From contig NZ_KB899339.1 in the NCBI RefSeq assembly GCF_000378165.1, forward strand, positions 1-64,000: a DNA stretch of 64,000 nucleotides, read 5' to 3'. Positions 43,853-53,115 of this stretch are shown piece by piece. The notes under the pieces are model-generated. The model saw nothing but the letters and a program-made list of their open reading frames with translations, was not told the origin of the DNA and did no database searches. This DNA comes from Saccharibacter floricola DSM 15669. Its GTDB lineage: Bacteria > Pseudomonadota > Alphaproteobacteria > Acetobacterales > Acetobacteraceae. Position 1 is the stretch's first letter. Each line of letters starts with the position of its first letter. A program made the translations under genes and the position numbers.

Positions 43853-44874
43853 GAGGAACTCTCCTCAGAATGTGCAGGTTTGTCTGCATGGGGATGTGCT
43901 TTTTTCCAGACATCCATAAGCCTGTGCTCATCGGCAAGAGTATAGATTTGCGTACTCGAGAGGCTGGCATGGCCCAGCAATTCCTGAATAACGCGGAGGT
44001 CAGCACCGTTTTGCATGAGATGGGTGGCAAAAGCATGACGTAGCGCATGCGGTGTGGCTGTATCGGGGAGGCCCTCCATCTGTCGCCATTGACGCATTGT
44101 GCGTTGAGCAATGGCGGGGTTCAGCCGGCCACCGCGCACCCCGCAAAAGAGCGGCGCTTGAGGGTGCGGCGCGGGGTGAGCAGCGCGCCATGCTTCCAGC
44201 TTTCGCTGCACGACGGGAAGAATAGGGACAACGCGTTCTTTTTGGCCTTTTCCCATGATGGTCATGAGCCCATCATGGAGCCGGTCAAGGTCACGCACAT
44301 TCAAGCTGAGAGCTTCACTAATGCGTAAACCAGCGCCGTACAGCAGCGTAAAGAGCGCTTCATCACGGAGGGCTACATGAGGGGATGAGACAATATCGGC
44401 AATATCCCCAGGGGCTTTACGGGCATCTTCTGGGTTGAGGGGGCGTGGCACGCGGGGCTTGAGCCGTGGGCTACGCAGAAGCGAGAGGGCGGGGTTGCTG
44501 ACCCCATAATGACGGCGCAAGAAGGTGTAAAAGGAGCGCAGGGATGATACACGACGCGCCCGGCTCCGTGCTTGCCCATCGTGACTATGAGCGCGTTGAG
44601 GGGTGCGCTGCGCTCGGGCTTCAGCTTGTGCGGCGTCATGAGCGAGCCATGCGCGGAAATCGACAAGTTTGAGTGACCCCAGACCAGAAAGAGACAAGTC
44701 CCCACCAAAATGCTGCGTGAAAAAGCCTAACGCTTGGGCAACATCATGCTGATAGGCAATGACGGTTTTTTCAGCTGAGCGCTTTTCATAACGCAACCAA
44801 GACACCCAGCTTTCGAGCGCTTGCTGGGCTGTGTGAACGGAAGAGGGAGGCAATGTTTCTGGTAAAGGTTTCAT
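43849..44874 (-). CDS. xerC: tyrosine recombinase XerC
   Basis: 341 residues from the ATG at 44874 (MKPLPETLPP, GAGAAAG upstream); the frame also has an ATG at 44907. XerC with XerD resolves chromosome dimers at dif. The SAM-like N-terminal domain spans about 20-160. Catalytic residues are Arg in YGAGLRISEAL, Lys in MGKGQKERVVP, His-x2-Arg in HALRHAFATHLM, His in LLGHASLSSTQIY and Tyr in that same stretch. The C-terminal PHADKPAHSEESSS is extra. It is followed by the retropepsin-like gene. Confidence 0.93.
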   Translation of the reverse strand: MKPLPETLPPSSVHTAQQALESWVSWLRYEKRSAEKTVIAYQHDVAQALGFFTQHFGGDLSLSGLGSLKLVDFRAWLAHDAAQAEARAQRTPQRAHSHDGQARSRARRVSSLRSFYTFLRRHYGVSNPALSLLRSPRLKPRVPRPLNPEDARKAPGDIADIVSSPHVALRDEALFTLLYGAGLRISEALSLNVRDLDRLHDGLMTIMGKGQKERVVPILPVVQRKLEAWRAAHPAPHPQAPLFCGVRGGRLNPAIAQRTMRQWRQMEGLPDTATPHALRHAFATHLMQNGADLRVIQELLGHASLSSTQIYTLADEHRLMDVWKKAHPHADKPAHSEESSS

Positions 44875-45173
44875 GGTCTTTCTCGACCGCAACAAGGAAA
44901 GGATCATAGTGATAAACCACGTTATGTTACCACTATGATAAGCAATGCACCAGAAGGGGGCATCGCGTTACGGGAGGTCTTTTTCGTAGAGTGGCTTCTT
45001 GTCGCCAAATAAGATCTTGGCTGCATATAGAGGACACATGTAATATTTAAATAATAAAAGATGCTGATGAAAATTGTTTATATGTCTAAAATGTTAAAAA
45101 ACAATAATATTGGATTATATTGATTTTCTGAGTGATAATAGGGATGTAAAAGACAGGACAAAGGAGAGTTGTC

Positions 45174-45632
45174 ATGTCATATTGTCGTTCTGTTTTTAGT
45201 ATTTATTTATTAGCTATTCCTCTAATGCTGTCATCTGTAGCGCATGCTACGGATGGTACGTCTATGGGTGGAGAGGTTGAGGATCAATATCATAGCACGA
45301 TTGGCCATATTGAGAGCGACGGAACGGTTGAAGATCAATATCATAGTACGGTTGGTTATATTGGGAGCGACGGAACGCTTGAAGACCAGTATCATAGTAC
45401 GATTGGTTATGTTGAGAGTGACGGAACTATTGAAGACCAGTATCATAGTACGATTGGTTATGTTGAGAGTGACGGAACTATTGAAGACCAGTATCATAGT
45501 ACCATTGGTTATCTTGGGAGTGATGGCACCGTTGAAGATCAGTATCATAGTACAGTAGGTAACGTTCCATCGGGAAGTGGTATTGCGGCTTTTGAGATGC
45601 TAACGCATTATTTCAAAAACCATAAGCAGTAA
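45174..45632 (+). CDS. secreted protein of 17-residue tandem repeats
   Basis: 152 residues. Signal peptide YLLAIPLMLSSVAHA (cleavage near residue 26). The mature part is six consecutive 17-residue units of the type VEDQYHSTIGYVESDGT, followed by IAAFEMLTHYFKNHKQ. The units are almost invariant: DQYHST is constant, and two adjacent ones are identical in protein and DNA. AAAGGAGAG precedes the ATG. I know no family with this unit. The Asp/Glu plus His/Tyr pattern could bind metal or form a beta-solenoid; a multi-core peptide precursor is also imaginable. Base composition is more AT-rich than neighbours. Confidence 0.75.
   Translation: MSYCRSVFSIYLLAIPLMLSSVAHATDGTSMGGEVEDQYHSTIGHIESDGTVEDQYHSTVGYIGSDGTLEDQYHSTIGYVESDGTIEDQYHSTIGYVESDGTIEDQYHSTIGYLGSDGTVEDQYHSTVGNVPSGSGIAAFEMLTHYFKNHKQ
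45276..45581 (+). repeat. 51-base tandem repeats within the gene at 45174
   Basis: Units start at 45276, 45327, 45378, 45429, 45480 and 45531. Units 3, 4 and 5 are nearly identical in DNA, so recent slippage or unequal exchange is likely and the copy number may differ between strains. The sixth is degenerate at its end. Confidence 0.9.
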
Positions 45633-45637
45633 CATCT

Positions 45638-45856
45638 ATGACTGATGTCTATTGTAGATTTTGTGGGGATTACGTACTTTGGTATCTGAAGCCTCTTTCA
45701 AATTTGACTGAATATCGTGGTTCACTGGAAATGAAGGGGCCTCATGGAGGTTTTTTCAGCCAAAAACAGTTTGAGAAGCTCTTAAATACGTCGCGGCTAA
45801 CATATGATGAGACGATCAATATGAGCTTTGGCTATAATGGTGGAAATGACGGATAG
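45638..45856 (+). CDS. hypothetical small protein
   Basis: 72 codons starting five bases after the repeat-protein stop. It reads MTDVYCRFCGDYVLWYLKPL and ends INMSFGYNGGNDG. A CRFC pair near the N-terminus could bind metal. No ribosome site is apparent, so translation would rely on coupling to the upstream gene. Not recognised. Confidence 0.4.
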   Translation: MTDVYCRFCGDYVLWYLKPLSNLTEYRGSLEMKGPHGGFFSQKQFEKLLNTSRLTYDETINMSFGYNGGNDG

Positions 45857-46058
45857 TAACCTCAGTCTTGTTAAGGATATAGCTCCCTTTTTCGTAAGTT
45901 TATTTGGTATATGTAATGATATTGAGGATATTGATCCGCGTTATACGTGACGTATGGGCCCGTAACGTGGCATTCATTATACTGCACCTAAGAGGGCAAA
46001 GCGTTTTTTAAACAGACGGTTCATGGTTTTCTATCCCTAAACGGGCTATGTTTACAAC

Positions 46059-48308
46059 ATGGTCATAGAGTCCTCCCTCATGTCACCGCGTGTTTCCAAC
46101 GATCACACGCATCGTGTTTCGGTGCTGGTGCCGCGTCCTTTTGCGGGGCCGTTAGATTATCGCAGTGCGTATCCCTTGCCGCCGGGCACGTTGGTGCGGG
46201 TGCCGTTGGGGAAGAAAGAGGTCGTAGGGTGTGTATGGGGGCCGTCTGCCCCGTCTCTTCCACCTGATTTACGCCCAGCTCCACCGAAACGTATCGTGGC
46301 ATTGGCAAAGTTGCGGTCTATTGAGGGGTTGGTGGAGCATATGCCGCCTTTGCCGGAAAGTTTACGGCATTTTGTTGATTGGGTCGCGGCTTATGGCATG
46401 AATGCCCCGGGCATGGTGCTGGCGATTGCCATGCGTGTTCCCGCTGCAGGCGGGATAAAGCCGGTCACAGGTTGGGTGCGGTCAGAGGCGTCTATGCCGG
46501 CTGGGTTTCGTCTGACACCGGCACGGCAAGCGGTGCTGGACGCTGTGTCAGAAGAGCAGCCCCATACCGTAACAGAGCTGAGTGAACGCAGTGGGGCGAG
46601 TGCAGCGGTGATCCGGGGACTTGCCCAAGCAGGTTTGCTTGAAGAGCGTATGATAGACCGGCCAAGCGTGCAGAAGCGGCCTGATCCTGACTATCATCCC
46701 CCCATTTTATCGCCCAATCAGGCCGCGGTGGCAGAGGCGCTTGTGCATTCTGTGCAGGCCCAACGCTTTGAGGTCACGCTGTTGGAGGGGGTGACAGGGT
46801 CGGGCAAGACGGAAGTCTATTTTGAAGCGGTAGCGGCCTGTCTGCGTGAGGGTAAGCAGGTGCTGGTTTTGCTTCCTGAGATTGTCTTAACCGCCCAATG
46901 GACGAGCCGTTTTGCTGCGCGTTTTGGCGTAGAACCTGCCGTGTGGCATTCGGAACTTGGGCATAAAACGCGGCGTGAAACGTGGTGCGCGGTTGAATCA
47001 GGCCAGACGCGTGTTGTGGTTGGGGCGCGGTCGGCGTTGTTCCTTCCTTTTACGGATCTCGGTCTGGTTGTGGTCGATGAAGAGCATGAGAGCACGTATA
47101 AGCAAGAGGAAGGCGTGCTGTATCATGGGCGCGATATGGCCATTGTGCGGGCCCGCATGGCGCGTGCCGCTATTGTGCTTGTCTCTGCAACGCCTTCAAT
47201 GGAGACGCTCGCCAATGTGGAGCAGGGGCGTTACCGTCATGAGCAGCTTGATGCGCGGCATGGTGGGGCGCAATTACCTGAGATCTCACTGCTTGACCTT
47301 CGCGAACATGGGCCAGAGCGCGGGCTGTTTCTCTCACCTGTGCTGTGTGACGCGATTGAAAAGCGTCTCGAAGCGGGTGAGCAGGCCATGCTGTTTCTCA
47401 ATCGCCGTGGCTATGCCCCTCTGACGCTTTGCCGAGCCTGTGGTCATCGCATTCAATGCCCGAATTGTTCGGCTTGGATGGTGGAACATCGTGCGCGTCG
47501 GGTCTTTGCGTGCCATCATTGTGAACGGGTCGAGCCGCTCAAGCCTGTATGTCCTGAATGTGGGGCAGAGCATAGTTTGGTGCCGATTGGCCCGGGGATT
47601 GAACGCATTGATGAAGAAGTGCGTGCGCGTTTCCCGCAGGCTAAGCTGCTCAGTATGGCATCAGACACGTTGACCTCGCCTGCGGCTATGGCAGAGGCAG
47701 TGGGGCGTATTGCCAATAATGACGTGAACCTCATTATCGGCACACAAATTGTCGCGAAAGGCTGGCATTTCCCCAATCTTACGTTAGTTGGCGTGGTGGA
47801 TTCAGACTTAGGCTTGGGCGGAGGCGATCTGCGTGCTGCTGAACGCACAATGCAGCTTCTCCATCAAGTCGCAGGACGTGCAGGCCGTGGGGAAAAACCC
47901 GGGCAGGTGATGTTGCAAAGCTATGTGAGCGATCATCCGGTGATGCAGGCTCTTCAACATAACGATTTTCAAGCGTTTATGGAGCAAGAAGCCGCACAAC
48001 GCCGTCCGGGCTTTTGGCCTCCTTATGGGCGGCTAGCTGCGGTTATTGTGAGTGCCCCTAAGGAAAGCCATGCTGAGCAGCTTGCACGTCACATTGCCCT
48101 CAATGCTCCTGAGGGTGAGGGCATACAGGTGCTTGGCCCTGCACCGGCGCCTTTGGCGTTGCTGAGGGGGCGTTACCGCTTTCGCCTGCTGCTACGCACG
48201 CGACGTGGTATAGCAGTACAACCATTATTGCGGCGTTGGCTGGGGGATGTAAAGCTTAGTAAAGAAGCCAAGCTGGAGATTGATATTGACCCCGTGTCGT
48301 TTATGTAA
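46059..48308 (+). CDS. priA: primosomal helicase PriA
   Basis: 749 residues. PriA reloads the replicative helicase at stalled forks. The N-terminal 3'-binding domain starts VSVLVPRPFAGPLDY, the Walker A is EGVTGSGKTEVYFEA (about residue 245), Walker B is VVDEEHESTYKQEE, and the FLNRRGYAPLTLC segment leads to eight zinc cysteines (CRACGHRIQCPNC, CHHCER, CPECG). HQVAGRAGRGEKPG is motif VI. A start at 46080 (MSPRVSN) is also possible; neither has a clear ribosome site. Confidence 0.95.
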   Translation: MVIESSLMSPRVSNDHTHRVSVLVPRPFAGPLDYRSAYPLPPGTLVRVPLGKKEVVGCVWGPSAPSLPPDLRPAPPKRIVALAKLRSIEGLVEHMPPLPESLRHFVDWVAAYGMNAPGMVLAIAMRVPAAGGIKPVTGWVRSEASMPAGFRLTPARQAVLDAVSEEQPHTVTELSERSGASAAVIRGLAQAGLLEERMIDRPSVQKRPDPDYHPPILSPNQAAVAEALVHSVQAQRFEVTLLEGVTGSGKTEVYFEAVAACLREGKQVLVLLPEIVLTAQWTSRFAARFGVEPAVWHSELGHKTRRETWCAVESGQTRVVVGARSALFLPFTDLGLVVVDEEHESTYKQEEGVLYHGRDMAIVRARMARAAIVLVSATPSMETLANVEQGRYRHEQLDARHGGAQLPEISLLDLREHGPERGLFLSPVLCDAIEKRLEAGEQAMLFLNRRGYAPLTLCRACGHRIQCPNCSAWMVEHRARRVFACHHCERVEPLKPVCPECGAEHSLVPIGPGIERIDEEVRARFPQAKLLSMASDTLTSPAAMAEAVGRIANNDVNLIIGTQIVAKGWHFPNLTLVGVVDSDLGLGGGDLRAAERTMQLLHQVAGRAGRGEKPGQVMLQSYVSDHPVMQALQHNDFQAFMEQEAAQRRPGFWPPYGRLAAVIVSAPKESHAEQLARHIALNAPEGEGIQVLGPAPAPLALLRGRYRFRLLLRTRRGIAVQPLLRRWLGDVKLSKEAKLEIDIDPVSFM

Positions 48309-48649
48309 GGATTAACACCAAAATTTTCATTGTATCTTAATGGTATTTCTACCTAAAGGCACATCTCATACATCAGAATATAATAATGTCATAACTATTT
48401 TATGATGCATGAATTCTATAAGTATCATTTATAAAATGGTTAGTATTATATAATAACTGTATTTCATTTAGAAAATATTTTGTCATTATTCATATATGGT
48501 ATCTTTTTAGCACTAGAAAAAGGATAGAGCACTTAAATAGCAGTATTGCAATGTCAATGTGGCTGAAAATAAATTTTTGTTGATATTATGATGATACGAT
48601 AATATCGTCTTATAGGTTGTAACTTCTAAATTCTATTAAAGGATAGACA
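48309..48649. other. very AT-rich leader of the FkbH-type gene
   Basis: About 340 bases of strongly AT-rich DNA with no gene. A small palindrome ACGATAATATCGT is at 48596-48608, 42 bases before the next ATG, and AAAGGAT precedes that ATG. The sharp drop in GC begins right at the priA stop. Confidence 0.45.
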
Positions 48650-50488
48650 ATGGGGCATCATTTTCCAAGGTTAAAGAATGGAGATAATTTTTTATCACCA
48701 GTGGAGTTGGAACCGCTTCGTTTTTTACTTGTTTCAACGTGTCAGTTAGCTCCCGTGCACGGTGCGCTTCTTGAACTTGGACATACTGCAGATACCCTTT
48801 TATGGATGAATCATCCGTGGGTGGACTTTCCTGACATTGATCCTTCTGGTGAATATGATGCGAATGTCCTAGGCCTTACCCTGCGCCATATTTTCACGCG
48901 TTCGGCTCTTGATACTTTTCCTAATATTCCAGATCAAGTTATTGAAGTGGAGCCTCTGTGGGTACGTGCTGTTGAAGAGCACAAAATTGAAGATTTCTTC
49001 GACGCCTGCAAGAAGAATATTCGTGATTTACTGCGGAAAGTACAAGCATCTGAAAATTTTATAGGAAAAAGACCAACTTTTTTTGTTTCCTTTTTGGAGC
49101 CACGGCGAAATTATTTTGGCAATCTCTTCCCAAGATATGATCTTAATAATATATCTTATTTTGTACAATCTTTAAATGAATATTTGTACAAAAAAATAGA
49201 AAATATGGAAAATTGTTATTTTTTCGACATGAATGAAGTTATTGAAGAGTATGGAAGAATATATACTCAGGACGATTACCTTCTACAAGTAGCACATGCG
49301 AGTTTTATTCATGATTTTGATGAAGATATTGAGTATGAATCCCAACGTATGACGCCACTTACGCGAATGCATGATATGTATAAGAATGGAGATTCTTATA
49401 ATCATGCAAGCTACGCGGTTGCGCAACGCCTAGCTGATAATACTCGGATTGTTTTAGATCCTTTACATATCAAGCTAATTATCTGCGACCTTGATGATAC
49501 GTTATGGAGCGGTATTTCGGGTGAAAAAGAACATATGACCTGGAAAGAAACCGGAACTTGGGCGTTAGGTCTTGCTGAGGCCTTGATGATTTATAAAGCG
49601 CGTGGGGGTATGTTGGCTATTTGTTCTAGGAATGATTATGAGCCTACTCTTGAGAAATTTAAGCAAGCATTTCGCGACGGTCTACAGATTGAAGACTTTG
49701 TTTCGGTAAAAATTGATTATGAACCCAAGTCTGACAATATTCGTCGGATATTGTCAGAGGTTAATATCCTGCCTGAAAATGCGTTATTTATTGATGATAA
49801 TCCACGGGAAGTTGAAGAAGTGCGCAAGGTATTTCCCGATATTCATATCTTGCATACTGAACCTTATGATTGGCGTCGTAAGATTTTGTTCTCTCCCCTA
49901 ACACAAGTAGCGAAGGTGAGTGGTGAGGCACGGCTACGTACGGCTTCGGTTCGGGCAAAAATACAGCGTGATATGGCCCATACAAGTGGTTCTCGTGAAG
50001 ATTGGCTTGGTTCGCTGAAGATTGAACAGAGCTATAGTCTTGTTGATAGTCCCTCACATCCTAACTACGATCGTGCTTTTGAGTTGGTCAATAAGACCAA
50101 CCAGTTTAATACAACTGGTCAACGTTGGACAGACGAAGAAATGCGAGTATTTTTAGGAAATGGAGGCCGTATTCTTTGCACATTCCTAAAAGACCGTATG
50201 GCTGATAGTGGATTAATTGGTGCAGTTATATTTAAAGGTGAGGAGATATTGCAGCAGGTTCTTTCCTGCCGTGTGTTTGGACTTGGTTCTGAACAAGCTA
50301 CTTTACATCATGTAGCTAAAATTATTCTTGCAGACTATCCGAAGGTTGTGGCTAAAGTTGTTGATACGGGGCGTAATTTTACGTGCCATAATCATTTTTC
50401 TGTAGCAGGGTTTGAAGAAGAGCTAGAAAATCCTGGTACTTTTACAGCTGTCAATCCGCCTTCAGTTCCCTTGCATATTGATGGTTAG
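48650..50488 (+). CDS. FkbH-like HAD-IIIC protein with SGNH-type N-terminus
   Basis: 612 residues. The HAD core starts IICDLDDTLWSG (Asp280 and Asp282), then ARGGMLAICSRND, YEPKSDNI and ALFIDDNPREVEEVRKVFP, the FkbH/HAD-IIIC signature. The C-terminus (LVNKTNQFNTTGQRWTDEEM and the following) is the acetyltransferase-like FkbH tail. The N-terminal 270 residues are SGNH/BF1531-like. FkbH enzymes load glyceryl or related groups on an acyl carrier protein, or occur in glycan clusters; here no ACP, ketosynthase or sugar gene is adjacent. It is AT-rich and bounded by IS relics on its right, so a transferred island is likely. Confidence 0.8.
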   Translation: MGHHFPRLKNGDNFLSPVELEPLRFLLVSTCQLAPVHGALLELGHTADTLLWMNHPWVDFPDIDPSGEYDANVLGLTLRHIFTRSALDTFPNIPDQVIEVEPLWVRAVEEHKIEDFFDACKKNIRDLLRKVQASENFIGKRPTFFVSFLEPRRNYFGNLFPRYDLNNISYFVQSLNEYLYKKIENMENCYFFDMNEVIEEYGRIYTQDDYLLQVAHASFIHDFDEDIEYESQRMTPLTRMHDMYKNGDSYNHASYAVAQRLADNTRIVLDPLHIKLIICDLDDTLWSGISGEKEHMTWKETGTWALGLAEALMIYKARGGMLAICSRNDYEPTLEKFKQAFRDGLQIEDFVSVKIDYEPKSDNIRRILSEVNILPENALFIDDNPREVEEVRKVFPDIHILHTEPYDWRRKILFSPLTQVAKVSGEARLRTASVRAKIQRDMAHTSGSREDWLGSLKIEQSYSLVDSPSHPNYDRAFELVNKTNQFNTTGQRWTDEEMRVFLGNGGRILCTFLKDRMADSGLIGAVIFKGEEILQQVLSCRVFGLGSEQATLHHVAKIILADYPKVVAKVVDTGRNFTCHNHFSVAGFEEELENPGTFTAVNPPSVPLHIDG

Positions 50489-50639
50489 CATTCAGCTTTT
50501 GTCCGTTGGTCGAAAGAGGGTGTTTGTTACAAACTTCTTCATTATCTTGGCTGACAGAACCCAGCTCTGAGCATGGTCTTTAACGTGAGGACACAATGAT
50601 TCGTGTCCATCACAAGCCAGCCGGGATTACCAAATAGGG

Positions 50640-51485
50640 GATATAGAAAATGTTGTAGGGATAGTGAAGCTCTTGGCCGCTCATGTGGAGGCTTTGGTAC
50701 CAAAGTCTATGGTGCTGGGCTGATAGACGCGACAGGGCTTTTCCCTTTATTATAATTTCAGCCGGAAGGTGCACGAATTTATACCTGTGCCCTGCTTGAG
50801 GATCTGTCTCATTCACCAATTTATGTTGTTTGTGAGTGAGAATATGCCTCACATAGATTCCGTGAAGAGTTCGGGCCCTGTGGAGCGCATTACGAAACTT
50901 CTGGGAAGTAGAGCTATGATCGCAGACGATATAACCTGCTCGGTGAGACACGTTATCAAGGAGGGCATAAGCAGACGGTAATTCATGTGCCTGCCCGGGA
51001 GAAAGCGTGAAAGACAGCGCTTTACCGCGTCCATCAGCTATATGTCGCAGGCCTTGGTAACAAAGCCTCCACGTGAGCGGCTAAGAGCTTCACGATCTCT
51101 CTGGCTTCTTGTGTATCCTCTTTTTTGGCCGTCCCGGCGGCCTTGTGATGAGCGCGAATGATCGTACCATCAAGGAAGACCATGCCTAAGGCTGGGTCTT
51201 TGCGACTCACTCTGCTGAAAAAGCGTTGCCAAACACCACGTTTTGACCACCGAGTGAACCATTGCGCAGTGATCCACCAAGGGCCGAACTCAGGGGCAAG
51301 GCACGCCATTTCGCACCGTTCCGATGCCGCCAGAAAATCACAGAAATCGTCCACCGAAGGTTCTTAGGCGACCTCCTCAATAAGAGGCACCCAGAGGGAC
51401 CCATTCTCATCAGAAAAATGGACTCACTCATACTCATGATAGACAGATAGGAAGCTTACTCCGTCTTTCAAAATCTAACAGGGCC
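50640..51485. mobile_element. rearranged IS5/IS427-type insertion elements (same family as 32843)
   Basis: The right end, TTTCAAAATCTAACAGGGCC (51466-51485), followed by TAG, matches the end at 33621. About 50770-51437 is a minus-strand transposase remnant. At 50660-50705 a piece of the same gene (AAGCTCTTGGCCGCTCATGT) lies in the opposite direction, so two copies are fused head to head. No clean left end is seen. Confidence 0.7.
50770..51437 (-). pseudogene. IS5/IS427-type transposase, broken
   Basis: The minus strand shows an N-terminal part (51354-51034) with CDFLAASERCEMACLAPEFG, TRWSKRGVWQRFFSRV, and MVFLDGTIIRAHHKAAGTAKK, ending in a stop. A second frame (51034-50849) reads CLSRFLPGRHMNYRLLMPSL, the equivalent of the PGQAHELPSAYALL part of the other copy. 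Beyond that the homology fades near 50770. Nonsense and frameshift mutations make it nonfunctional. Confidence 0.75.
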
Positions 51486-51624
51486 TAGTCGTTCAATGTG
51501 GCGGAGGAGATGGGTCTGTTTAGCCTCTGAGGGACGAGGAAAACTACTGGATTCGTGAGGCTCATGAATTGCTATAGGCCTGCGTTCTTCTTTTATGTCT
51601 CTATATCGCTGCCTTAGTAGATTA

Positions 51625-51643
51625 TTAAAAGTCTAACAGACTC
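51625..51643. repeat. solitary IS end at the 3' end of the TPR gene
   Basis: TTAAAAGTCTAACAGACTC resembles the right ends at 33604-33621 and 51466-51485 and is again followed by TAG, which here supplies the region of the stop codon of the leftward TPR gene. It is a scar of a further element or part of a larger composite. Confidence 0.5.
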
Positions 51644-52272
51644 TAGTCTTCCCGCCCCAACGCGCGCTGTTTGTAATGAGCAAGCCGTTTGTCTTTATCG
51701 GGGAGGTAGGGCGTGCAGCTTATGGCTTCTTCAAAAGCATGAAGAGCAAGGTCGGAATGGTGGAGCTTTTCTTGAGCTTCTGCGAGCATCATCCATGCGG
51801 TCGGGTCGCGTGGGTCTTCATTAAGGCTGATGCCAATGTCTTGCACCGCACCTGTTGGGTCATTGCCTAACAGGCGAATAGCGGCGCGCTGGCGGCGTAG
51901 AAAAGCATTGTCGGGTTGCATTGTGAGGGTGGCTGAAAGTTGGTGCTCTGCACGATCGACCTCACCCTTTTGCGCTTGCTCTAAGCTGTCTTTGACCATG
52001 AGTTGAACGCCTGGGCTTAGGGTGCGTTGGCGGAGTTGTTCGGCATGGTTCCATGCGCGTTGGGCGTCATGGTCATTTTGCGCATGATGGAGGTCATGCT
52101 CTGCTTGCTGGAGTCGTTCGCGCAGAGAGCGTCTTTTGGGCGGGGGCGCTTTGGCAGAAGAGGCGTGAGTGCCTGTGTGTTCATGCGCTATCGCTGGGTG
52201 TGGTGTCGCCAGCGCTGGGCTAAAGGCGGTGTACAGAACAAAAGCCCCCAACCCGAAGGCAGGAGGCTTCAT
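51643..52272 (-). CDS. exported TPR-containing protein
   Basis: 209 residues from the ATG at 52272, chosen because MKPPAFGLGAFVLYTAFSPALA is then a signal peptide; the frame is open to 52362. A charged spacer (SLRERLQQAEHDLHHAQND) leads to tetratricopeptide repeats: DSLEQAQKGEVDRAEHQLSA, LGNDPTGAVQDIGISLNEDP and LAEAQEKLHHSDLALHAFEEA. It likely holds protein contacts in the periplasm. The stop codon lies against an IS end scar, so the C-terminus may have been changed by insertion. Confidence 0.7.
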   Translation of the reverse strand: MKPPAFGLGAFVLYTAFSPALATPHPAIAHEHTGTHASSAKAPPPKRRSLRERLQQAEHDLHHAQNDHDAQRAWNHAEQLRQRTLSPGVQLMVKDSLEQAQKGEVDRAEHQLSATLTMQPDNAFLRRQRAAIRLLGNDPTGAVQDIGISLNEDPRDPTAWMMLAEAQEKLHHSDLALHAFEEAISCTPYLPDKDKRLAHYKQRALGRED

Positions 52273-52373
52273 GGCTGCTAGAGCATGAGCAGCCAAGCGG
52301 CCCAAAGGCCGCTTAAACCCACGGGGATGTTGCCCATCAGACAAGGGAGCACACCACCGCATCCGTCGGAGCC

Positions 52374-52499
52374 TTAGCCCTGACGTGCTTTCATGCGAGG
52401 GTTCTGCTTGTTGATGACATACATACGGCCACGACGACGGACAATGCGGCAGTTCTTGTCACGTAATTTAGCAGACTTCAGGCTGTTACGAATCTTCAT
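52374..52499 (-). CDS. rpmJ: 50S ribosomal protein L36
   Basis: 41 residues, [20 protein letters not shown] followed by a basic tail ending NPRMKARQG. This is the short L36 with only one cysteine (zinc-free type), the form usual in Alphaproteobacteria. The frame continues upstream to 52556, but only the ATG at 52499 gives the correct N-terminus. Confidence 0.95.
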   Translation of the reverse strand: MKIRNSLKSAKLRDKNCRIVRRRGRMYVINKQNPRMKARQG

Positions 52500-52683
52500 A
52501 ATCTTCGGGCTCCCGACAGAAAAGACGGGCCCGATGCTCATGAACGCCGGACCCACGACAGGTTGCAGGGCTATAATGCCCGCGAAATTGGCGTTCGAAT
52601 AGCGTGATTTTCACCTATGAGTCAAGAAAAACGACGATAAAACCCTCTTTTCTTTGAGAGCTTTTCTGGCGTATTCTCACAGC

Positions 52684-53115
52684 ATGATGCGTCTTAGTGC
52701 TGTTTCCCCCCGTTCTTTTGTCTTTTCTGCCCTGTGCATGACACTGTTCTGCACAGCTGCAGGTGCGGCTCCTGCCAAGACTGATGATGATGACCCTAAC
52801 GTCAATGCGCGTGGTACAGGGGTGAATCGTCTCTTAGAGACGTTACGCTATAGCCCAGATTCGGCGAGTGAATCGTGCCTTCATGCTTTGGGTGAGATGC
52901 ATAAAATGCAAAAGCAGCTTGATGATGTTGAGGGCCGCGATAACGACTCTGACACCAATTTGGTGCGTGATGTGCTGGCGTCTGACATGGAAGATGTGAT
53001 CACGATGTGCGGTGCTGATGCACACCGACTATGCCGCGAAAAAGCGGATACGGATGATAAGTTAAGCAAGCTATGTGCGGGTCTGCCGGGCGACCCTGCG
53101 GATGATCCCGGCTAA
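52684..53115 (+). CDS. exported small acidic protein
   Basis: 143 residues from the ATG at 52684 (a TTG at 52654 is an alternative). The start MMRLSAVSPRSFVFSALCMT through AAGAAPA is a signal peptide. The mature protein is acidic (KTDDDDPN, GRDNDSDTN) and has four spaced cysteines (SCLHAL, TMCGAD, LCREK, KLCAG), suggesting two disulfides. It is helical in composition. Family not recognised. A weak ribosome site makes the exact start uncertain. Confidence 0.6.
   Translation: MMRLSAVSPRSFVFSALCMTLFCTAAGAAPAKTDDDDPNVNARGTGVNRLLETLRYSPDSASESCLHALGEMHKMQKQLDDVEGRDNDSDTNLVRDVLASDMEDVITMCGADAHRLCREKADTDDKLSKLCAGLPGDPADDPG

Noticed and set aside
45276-45581. Regular 51-base repeats resembling a CRISPR array
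   Set aside because: The repeats have no unique spacers and keep a continuous reading frame after a signal peptide; they are protein repeats.
46059-50488. A biosynthetic gene cluster around the FkbH-type gene
   Set aside because: No carrier protein, ketosynthase, adenylation or sugar gene is within several kilobases; the neighbours are priA and IS debris.
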